Assembly: GCA_026418195.1 (NCBI GenBank)
Contig: JAOABU010000152.1
Span: forward strand, 1-42,809
Direction of reading: 5' to 3'
Length of the DNA stretch: 42,809 bases
From: Spirochaetota bacterium
GTDB lineage: Bacteria > Spirochaetota > Spirochaetia > DTKZ01
Part shown: positions 7,723 through 14,144 of the stretch, piece after piece
Layout: every line of letters begins with the position of its first letter
Numbering within the stretch: the stretch's first letter is position 1
Made by a program: the position numbers and the translations under genes
The notes under the pieces: generated by a model
Database searches by the model: none
Told to the model about the DNA's origin: nothing
What the model saw: the letters and a program-made list of their open reading frames with translations, nothing else

Positions 7723-9255
7723 ATGCTGAAACAATTGGGGAAAAAATTCAAACAATGGGTTACCTACCATCCACTTTTAAGTATTACCCTAGGTGGATTC
7801 CTGCTTGTTGGGTTCTTGGGGACAGGAGTTTTCCTACCTGGCCCGAGTAGATGGAAAGGGTACTACCTCGTCTTACTGGATGGAAAAGCCGATTTAGCAC
7901 AAACGATTCTGCAGCTAAAAACAGCTGGTTTTCATGAAGTCCTTTCGTCTGTTACAGCTCCCGTCCTGATACAGAGTTTCTCTCACTTGGAAAGCGTATA
8001 CGTGTCTCAGCTGAGGACAAGGCTACAACCCGAGGATCCAAGATTCGATGGGTTTCTTTCCAAAATAGAAAGAGTATTTCAAACGGAATCTTCTGAAGGA
8101 CATGTAGTGTATCTCCCGATCCACTACCATCCCCTCTATGTGTTCTATCGTTTATCCACGCTTCTACCTGATAGGAAGTGCCTATTGGCGGATTGGGATT
8201 TCTACCGATCTCTGGGTTTACTCGTTTTATTCATCCTCTTTGTTTTATTCCAAACGATTCGTACCAGCACCTACCGCTGGGCAAAGATCTTAACTGGGAT
8301 TCCATGGGTTCCTGTGATTCTTCAAGGAAACTTGATGGGATTTATCCTTACGGTCTGGTGTTATCAGGTATTTAGTACTATTCTAGATTCATTATGGGGC
8401 GAGGTTGAACAATACCTGTACTATCATAAACGTACAGGTATAGATGCGATCATTTCTAAAACCTTGAACCACTTCGTTTTAATGGCAGGAGTTCTGGTCC
8501 TTATAGCTGACACGAGTGTAATTATTGGGATCGTTTTCGGGAGTGTTCTGTCTCTGGGGATAGGAATGGAACTCATCCTTGTACAGTTCTACCACCTGAA
8601 CCTAAGGGAGCACCGTATCTTCCTCCCTCTACCTATTCTCCCCTCCCATTGGAAAGAAACGAAACGAAGTGTTCTCTACGGCTCCCTAATCCTTATTTCT
8701 GTAGCTCCCCTGTTGTATATGATGCCAATCCAAGGGGGGCAACAACAGATTCCTTCCCCTCGAGGAAGTACAATTCATCGGTTTTGGGGGACCCGTTCTG
8801 CGTATCGGGATCTGTGGGTACTTCATAAGAAAGATCCATTGCCGAACTTGAGTGATTTTATGGTCCATGTAAAATACCAAAGGGAGTTCCCCTATGGAGC
8901 GACCTACGAGTTCCCATCCCCAGAAGAAGAGTTATCCTATCCACGGTTTCGGGAAGAGGGAGGAAAACTTACCTTTTGGAATGAAACCATAGTAAGATAT
9001 GATAAAACATGGTATAACCAAACTCTCCATGGTGCGAAAAAGGACAAGCTTGGGAATCTTTTCTATAGGCAGGGGGCACGAATAACGGTGTGGGAACCCA
9101 TTTTCAAGCGACTTTCGGGAACTCAGTTGTTAATTTACTATACGGTTGTTATTCTAGTGGCAACCGCCTCTTATAGGATCAGGATGCCCTTGATGCATAA
9201 ACCAATTCGATGGATCCTGGGTGTAATCACTCGGAGAAAGCAGCAAGAAGCATGA
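7723..9255 (+). CDS. Polytopic membrane protein of unknown function, coupled to rnfC
   Basis: 510 aa, not recognised. Predicted membrane helices lie near residues 17-38, 162-180, 190-218, 250-292 (two), 316-335 and 470-490. Soluble regions are 42-150 and about 337-468; the latter is rich in Tyr, Trp and charged residues. No Cys-rich cluster, nucleotide-binding or flavin motif is visible. A TAGGA Shine-Dalgarno-like site precedes the ATG. Its stop overlaps the rnfC start as ATGA at 9252-9255, which implies translational coupling and suggests an assembly partner or extra subunit of the Rnf-like complex. That role is inference from position only. Confidence 0.7.
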   Translation: MLKQLGKKFKQWVTYHPLLSITLGGFLLVGFLGTGVFLPGPSRWKGYYLVLLDGKADLAQTILQLKTAGFHEVLSSVTAPVLIQSFSHLESVYVSQLRTRLQPEDPRFDGFLSKIERVFQTESSEGHVVYLPIHYHPLYVFYRLSTLLPDRKCLLADWDFYRSLGLLVLFILFVLFQTIRTSTYRWAKILTGIPWVPVILQGNLMGFILTVWCYQVFSTILDSLWGEVEQYLYYHKRTGIDAIISKTLNHFVLMAGVLVLIADTSVIIGIVFGSVLSLGIGMELILVQFYHLNLREHRIFLPLPILPSHWKETKRSVLYGSLILISVAPLLYMMPIQGGQQQIPSPRGSTIHRFWGTRSAYRDLWVLHKKDPLPNLSDFMVHVKYQREFPYGATYEFPSPEEELSYPRFREEGGKLTFWNETIVRYDKTWYNQTLHGAKKDKLGNLFYRQGARITVWEPIFKRLSGTQLLIYYTVVILVATASYRIRMPLMHKPIRWILGVITRRKQQEA

Positions 9256-10601
9256 ATCGTATCTTTCGCTTACCAAAGGGTGGATTATACCTGCCCTCGC
9301 AGAAAGAAGTCGTAAAGGGATTCCCCATACGGAATGCGGTATTACCCCCTATCGCGGTAGTTCCTCTGGTTCAATCAGATGGAAATGAAGTGACTCGTCT
9401 AGTTCAGGTAGGAGATTTTGTTCAAGAAGGAGTATTGATTGGAAAAGGAAAGGGGAAACATTCTCTCCATATCCATGCTTCTATCCCTGGTACAGTCCAA
9501 GAAATCCGACCTATCCCCCTTCCCAGAGGCATCGAAGCACCTGCGGTATTTATCGAATTAGGAGGGGAGTTTGATCGCTTGGGTAAGAAAGAAGTGGTTT
9601 ACCCTTGGAGAAGTCTGTCCCATCGAGAGCTGAAAAATTTGCTCATTGAAAAAGGAGTGGTAGATGGAAACTTTCCCCTTGATGGACCCATCGAACTGTT
9701 GATTATCAACGGGATGGAATTGGAACCATACCTATGTTCCGAGTATCGTCTCCTAATGGAACGATCCGATGCGATACTAGAAGGAATTCGCATCCTTCAA
9801 AAATTACTCGATCCAGCACGTACTTTAGTAGTCTTGGAAGATAAAGCTCTAGATGTACAGGTCTCCTTGGGCGCTTCATTAAGGAACCAACAGATACAAG
9901 GGACAGAAGGGGCGAGTGGGAAAGAGATCGAACTAGTTTTGTTGGAAGGAAAATATCCTGCTGGTGATCCAGAGCAGCTGGTGAACATATTTTTTCACCA
10001 GAAGGTAACCCCAAAAAGAACGCTTGGAGAAATGGGGGTGACGGTGATAGATATTGCTACTACTTTTGCGGTGTATGAAGGGGTAGCATTAAGAAAACCA
10101 TTGATGGAGAGGGTTATTACGGTTAGTGGCAAGGCCATTAGGAGACCTGCAAACTTAAAAGTACGGATTGGAACACCCATTCTAGATATCATTGAAGAAT
10201 GTGGTGGTCTTACACAAACTCCTGTGAAAGTAGTGTGTGGTGGACCGTTCCGTGGCTATGGAATTTTTGATCTTCGCACACCCGTTACTAGGGAGATGTC
10301 TGGGATCCTCTTTTTAACAAAAGACGAAATCCACCCGGGAGTGAGAACTTCCTGTATCAACTGTGGCAATTGCCTTGAAGTATGTCCGGAAGGATTGCAT
10401 CCATCACGGCTCTTCAAATGGATCGATCATGGGTATTTTAATGAAGCATTGGAAGATTCTCTTTTGGGTTGTACCGAATGCGGCTGTTGTGCGTTTGTTT
10501 GTCCTTCTCGTATTCCCCTTGTACAAGGATTTCAGGTAGGTAAGGTTCATGCAGCAAGAGTATTAAATGGAAGGAGTAGCAAGGATCAGCCCAATGGATG
10601 A
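9252..10601 (+). CDS. rnfC: RnfC-like subunit with altered NADH/FMN loop
   Basis: 449 aa. ATG at 9252 overlaps the previous stop and begins at the conserved N-terminal part; an upstream in-frame extension to 9210 lies inside the previous gene. The barrel-sandwich region is recognisable (HIHASIPGTVQEI). Two complete 4Fe-4S motifs follow: C368-C371-C374-C378 and C407-C410-C413-C417, the second running into PSRIPLVQGF as in RnfC. In the usual protein a glycine-rich GGAGFPT loop follows the AGIVG segment; here residues 135-146 read GVVDGNFPLDGP and the ECEPY motif is ELEPY (156-160). The typical NADH/FMN entry site therefore seems lost. Family assignment is firm; electron donor is not. Confidence 0.9.
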   Translation: MNRIFRLPKGGLYLPSQKEVVKGFPIRNAVLPPIAVVPLVQSDGNEVTRLVQVGDFVQEGVLIGKGKGKHSLHIHASIPGTVQEIRPIPLPRGIEAPAVFIELGGEFDRLGKKEVVYPWRSLSHRELKNLLIEKGVVDGNFPLDGPIELLIINGMELEPYLCSEYRLLMERSDAILEGIRILQKLLDPARTLVVLEDKALDVQVSLGASLRNQQIQGTEGASGKEIELVLLEGKYPAGDPEQLVNIFFHQKVTPKRTLGEMGVTVIDIATTFAVYEGVALRKPLMERVITVSGKAIRRPANLKVRIGTPILDIIEECGGLTQTPVKVVCGGPFRGYGIFDLRTPVTREMSGILFLTKDEIHPGVRTSCINCGNCLEVCPEGLHPSRLFKWIDHGYFNEALEDSLLGCTECGCCAFVCPSRIPLVQGFQVGKVHAARVLNGRSSKDQPNG

Positions 10602-11685
10602 AACATTGATCATTACTGGAACTCCTCAAATATTTAACCGAACAACAACTGCTCGAATGATCTGGACAGTGTGTGTATGGTTAGCACCTGCTGCTCTGTG
10701 GGGAGTCTATCTGTATGGAATGGGGGCATTGAAAATCCTTCTTGTTTCTATTCTAACCTCGATAGGAATTGAGGGAGGGATTGGACTTTTGCGAAAGGAA
10801 TCGACTCTCCAGGATGGGAGTGCATGTTTGACCGGCTTATTGATAGGCATGCTGTTACCTCCAACGGTTCCTCTGTTCATTCCCATCTTGGCGGTAGTAT
10901 TTGCACTCTTGGTGGTGAAGTGGTCTTTTGGAGGATTAGGAAAGAACTGGATGAATCCAGCCCTCGGTGGCTGGGCCTTTGTCTGGCTTTCCTTTCCGGA
11001 TCAAGTTCATACTTGGTTATTCCCTGCGATGGTTCGGGGAGTCGATGCAATTACTTCTAGCACCCCTCTGATCCTTTTGAAAAACAAACTGTTTCTTGAA
11101 GGTGTAAAAGGCAGTTCTCCCATGGAGATCCTTGCCAGTGCAGGGTTCCCTAGAAGCCTCATGGATGGCTCTTGGACCGACTGGTTGAATGGGAAAATTC
11201 TAGAACCGTTGGGGATCCTACTTCCTCCAGGATACATAGATCTTTTCTTTGGGTTTACCCCCGGAGCGATCGGGGAAACTTCTGCTTTTCTCCTTTTAAT
11301 AGGCACGATCGCTCTAATTGGTAAAGGGATTCTCCCATGGGAAGTACCGTTGAGTGTATTTACTGTGTTTGGGACCCTGGTTTTTCTTTTTGGTGGTTTC
11401 CCCTATGGATTGGGATGGGGAACAGGAGATGTCTTGTTTCAATTCTTCACGGGAGGATTCCTTTTAGGAGCCTTCTATATGGCTACTGATCTGGTGACTT
11501 CTCCATTGACAAGGTGGGGAGGGATAGTATACGGGGCAGGGATAGGGGGAATCACTTTCCTTATTCGTATGTTTGGTGGGGCTGGAGAGGGGATCGGATT
11601 TGCTATTCTTTTCATGAATATATTTGTGCCCATATTGAATCGATTCCTTACACCAAAACCAAGGGTTAAGGATAAAAGGGTATGA
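10594..11685 (+). CDS. rnfD: RnfD, membrane subunit with covalent FMN site
   Basis: 363 aa. ATG at 10594 overlaps rnfC by eight bases and has an AAGGAT site upstream; longer in-frame starts lie inside rnfC. Multiple helices are present, with the conserved GGLGKNWMNPALGGWAF segment (about 113-129) and the flavinylation motif DAITSSTPL, Thr157 being the expected FMN attachment residue (phosphoester, made by ApbE, not in this window). It is paralogous to NqrB encoded at 41408-42328. Unlike RnfA, RnfE, RnfB and RnfC in this operon, the cofactor site looks intact. Stop overlaps rnfG as ATGA. Confidence 0.92.
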   Translation: MDETLIITGTPQIFNRTTTARMIWTVCVWLAPAALWGVYLYGMGALKILLVSILTSIGIEGGIGLLRKESTLQDGSACLTGLLIGMLLPPTVPLFIPILAVVFALLVVKWSFGGLGKNWMNPALGGWAFVWLSFPDQVHTWLFPAMVRGVDAITSSTPLILLKNKLFLEGVKGSSPMEILASAGFPRSLMDGSWTDWLNGKILEPLGILLPPGYIDLFFGFTPGAIGETSAFLLLIGTIALIGKGILPWEVPLSVFTVFGTLVFLFGGFPYGLGWGTGDVLFQFFTGGFLLGAFYMATDLVTSPLTRWGGIVYGAGIGGITFLIRMFGGAGEGIGFAILFMNIFVPILNRFLTPKPRVKDKRV

Positions 11686-12260
11686 ATCGATACCTTCCAA
11701 TCTGGGGTAGAGTAACGTTTCTTTGTCTAGTATCCGCTTTTCTATTAGGTTTAGCAAATTGGGGTGTTTCATACCAGATTCATAGACAAGAGAAGCAAGT
11801 CTTCGAATCTCTATTAAAAGGATGGAAACAAGATGTGCGCCTAGGTAAAGATCTAACCATAGGAGTAGAACGATCGGTACCCTCCATGAGGTTTGTAAAG
11901 AGCTACATCCCTATACGTGGCGTTGAAGGAAAAACGGAGCTTTTTATGGTACGGATAATTCCAGGAGGATACGTAGGTCATTATCAACTTTTGGTAGCAT
12001 ACACCAAGGAGGGAAAATTGGTGGGATATTTGGTGGAAAGAGAGATAGTTCCTACGATTTCTACCTATTCTAAACCATCCCCGGAGTTATATAAAATTTT
12101 CTTGGAAAAGGGCAGATGGACATATAGACCTACCGGAATTGATACCCTGCAACGGGAAGAAATCGAAGCTATCAGTGGGGCAACTAATACCTTCTTATCG
12201 CTATTAGAAGCCTTACAGGAAGGATCCTCTTTTGTCAAAGGGGGGGAGAAACGGCCATGA
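11682..12260 (+). CDS. rnfG: RnfG, periplasmic FMN-carrying subunit
   Basis: 192 aa: one N-terminal membrane anchor (about 10-30) and an extracytoplasmic FMN-binding domain. EAISGATNT places the flavin-accepting Thr at 168. The ETPGLG motif usual in RnfG/NqrC is replaced by EIVPTIS around 121-127, so the domain is diverged although the attachment site remains. Gene overlaps both neighbours with ATGA junctions (11682-11685 and 12257-12260), consistent with a translationally coupled complex. Confidence 0.9.
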   Translation: MNRYLPIWGRVTFLCLVSAFLLGLANWGVSYQIHRQEKQVFESLLKGWKQDVRLGKDLTIGVERSVPSMRFVKSYIPIRGVEGKTELFMVRIIPGGYVGHYQLLVAYTKEGKLVGYLVEREIVPTISTYSKPSPELYKIFLEKGRWTYRPTGIDTLQREEIEAISGATNTFLSLLEALQEGSSFVKGGEKRP

Positions 12261-12883
12261 GCTTCACGGAGCGAATGATTGCTAAGAATCCAGTCTTTGG
12301 TTTGGGTTTAGGGGTTCTTCCTGTCCTAGCGTTATCCTATCGGTTCGATACCGCTTGGATAACGGGATTTCTGAGTCTTATGCTTCTTCTGTTGGGGAAG
12401 GGGACTGTACGTATGGTGAAGGAACTGTTTCCTTCATCGATCCTATGGTATGTACGTATGATGGTGCTAAGCTTCTGGGTAGCTTTAACAGAAATCATCT
12501 TCGAGGCGTATATCCCGCAGGCAAGGGATTCCTTTGGTATCTACCTTTCCCTCTTAACTGTGAATACCTTTCTCCTAGAGGCCATTTTCCCTACGGAACA
12601 GGTTGAGCATAACGAATGGTGTGGAACTCTGCTATTAGGATTAGGATACCTTTGTACTATTGGGATTATGGGTGCTCTTCGAGAGATTGTTAGTTCTGGA
12701 ACCCTAACAATCGTTAAGTTACCAGGTTGGACATTGAGGTATGCCATTCTCAACAAACCCTTACTTCCTCTTCGATTTTTCGCCCTCCCAGCAGGAGGAT
12801 TCATCCTTTATGGGTACTTCAAAGCAGGATTCCGGATGGTGGCGATTCACAGCTATAGAAAGAGGACCGCGGAGGAACCATGA
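12257..12883 (+). CDS. rnfE: RnfE-like membrane subunit lacking both cluster cysteines
   Basis: 208 aa, six helices of the RnfE/NqrD fold, recognisable from KNPVFGLGLGVLPVLALS at the N-terminus and ALREIVSSGTL later. In Rnf/Nqr this subunit supplies two cysteines to an intramembrane [2Fe-2S] cluster, in LGxC and TNC motifs. Here the first position is Leu21 (GVLPVLAL) and the second is Thr104 (VNTFLLE). Both are therefore missing. The NqrD encoded at 40195-40800 keeps both. ATGA overlaps on both sides. Confidence 0.88.
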   Translation: MSFTERMIAKNPVFGLGLGVLPVLALSYRFDTAWITGFLSLMLLLLGKGTVRMVKELFPSSILWYVRMMVLSFWVALTEIIFEAYIPQARDSFGIYLSLLTVNTFLLEAIFPTEQVEHNEWCGTLLLGLGYLCTIGIMGALREIVSSGTLTIVKLPGWTLRYAILNKPLLPLRFFALPAGGFILYGYFKAGFRMVAIHSYRKRTAEEP

Positions 12884-13455
12884 GTTATATGGGTCTACTT
12901 TTCACTTTTGTGTTTGCGCAGAATGTGCTGCTATACTACTTTTTTGGCATTGATTCTGTGGAGGACATGAAGGATGATCGTTCCCGATTCCTGATTCAGG
13001 AAGGGTTGGTGCTTATAGGTGTTTGTTCATGTTCTGGAATCATGATCCGGTCCATTCACCAGTTCATCCTTCTTCCTTTAGGTTTGACGTATCTAAAGAC
13101 TGTGACTGCCGTGTTACTCATCCTTGTGGTAGGTAAAATCACAGATTCTATCCTGAAGCGCTTCAAGGTGTCCCTCAATGTATGGAGACTCATGGTGAAC
13201 TCACTAGTGGTGGGTATTTCCTTACTTGCCGTCCATGGGAAGTACTCATTAGGTGAAAGCTTCATGGCAGGGCTTTCTGCGGGATTAGGGTATCTCTTTG
13301 CTGTGTACTTGTTAGGGGTTTTGCAGGAACAATTCAAGAGGGAATGGATACCTAGATCTTTACAGGGTGTCCCGATCCTTGCAATTTCCGCGGGTTTGAT
13401 GGCGATGGCCTTTCTGGCCATCGATGCGGCTCTGTTAAAACGGATATTTGGGTAA
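12880..13455 (+). CDS. rnfA: RnfA-like membrane subunit lacking both cluster cysteines
   Basis: 191 aa, six helices of the RnfA/NqrE fold (FAQNVLLYYFFGI; LPLGLTYLKT; SAGLGYLFAVYLLGVLQE; LMAMAFLAID). The usual FLGxC and TNC cysteines are replaced by Asp25 (FFGIDS) and Ser108 (MVNSLVV). Two other cysteines, C49 and C51 (GVCSCSG), sit in the second helix and could in principle offer alternative ligands. The paralogous NqrE in this window keeps C29 and C117. Order rnfC-D-G-E-A-B is the common clostridial-type order. Confidence 0.88.
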   Translation: MSYMGLLFTFVFAQNVLLYYFFGIDSVEDMKDDRSRFLIQEGLVLIGVCSCSGIMIRSIHQFILLPLGLTYLKTVTAVLLILVVGKITDSILKRFKVSLNVWRLMVNSLVVGISLLAVHGKYSLGESFMAGLSAGLGYLFAVYLLGVLQEQFKREWIPRSLQGVPILAISAGLMAMAFLAIDAALLKRIFG

Positions 13456-13459
13456 TACT

Positions 13460-14131
13460 GTGTTAGATTTCGTTTTGAATATCCTATATGCTTTGGTGGC
13501 TTTAGGGGTAGTGGGAGGTATTTTGGGTCTATTACTTTCCCTCTCAGAGACAGAGGATGGAGAAAAAATATCACCTCCCCTGGAAAACCTAACCTGTTTG
13601 CCTTTACACTTTAAGGATGGATCCTACCCTCAGGTCCATTGCAAAGGAGGAGCGGGTAAAGCTCGATATGTCTTCATGTACAAAGGAATCAATGATTGTA
13701 CTGCCTTGTACCGGTTATTCAAAGGAAACAAACTCTGTAAATATGCGTGTCTGGAGATGGGGAGTTGTGTTCGCGTTTGTCCTAACGGAGCAATTCATCG
13801 AGAAGAGGGTGGAACCATGGTGGTGGATCCTGAAGTATGTATTGCCTGCGGTTCTTGTATCTCGGTTTGCCCCACGGGGGTGCTTAGGTACATCCCGAGA
13901 ACTGCAGATTACTATGTAGCCTGTAATTCCATAGAGGATGGCCCGAATACTACCGCAACCTGCACGGTGGGGTGTATAGGATGTCGCATCTGTGAACGAC
14001 GATCAGTGGATGGTGGCTTCATTATTGAACGTCACCTAGCGAAGATAAATTATTCTAAGCAGGGGGAACGGCATCATGCAGCAGAGGATTGTCCCACAAA
14101 ATGTATCGTCAAACATGAGTTCAATTCGTAG
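13460..14131 (+). CDS. rnfB: RnfB-like ferredoxin subunit, shortened
   Basis: 223 aa from GTG at 13460, which begins the expected N-terminal helix; TTG at 13448 inside rnfA is an alternative. After the helix (1-28) and a linker, the protein goes directly to the YKGINDC segment. The usual intervening domain of about 60-65 residues with its CGxCGxxxC cluster is absent. Two complete 4Fe-4S sets follow: C93-C97-C103-C107 and C127-C130-C133-C137. A third motif, C168-C172-C175-C178, lacks the usual final CysPro, and of the last cluster only C211 and C215 remain. Electron entry is probably altered. Last rnf gene of the operon. Confidence 0.88.
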   Translation: MLDFVLNILYALVALGVVGGILGLLLSLSETEDGEKISPPLENLTCLPLHFKDGSYPQVHCKGGAGKARYVFMYKGINDCTALYRLFKGNKLCKYACLEMGSCVRVCPNGAIHREEGGTMVVDPEVCIACGSCISVCPTGVLRYIPRTADYYVACNSIEDGPNTTATCTVGCIGCRICERRSVDGGFIIERHLAKINYSKQGERHHAAEDCPTKCIVKHEFNS

Positions 14132-14144
14132 AGGCAGGAATTGA

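Noticed and set aside
9210-9251. Longer start for rnfC at 9210
   Set aside because: The added residues lie in the upstream gene and match nothing in RnfC; ATG at 9252 gives a coupled ATGA overlap and the expected N-terminus.
9252-14131. Rnf operon as decaying pseudogenes
   Set aside because: All six frames are open, of normal length apart from RnfB, and coupled by ATGA overlaps; the losses hit specific redox residues instead of random sites.
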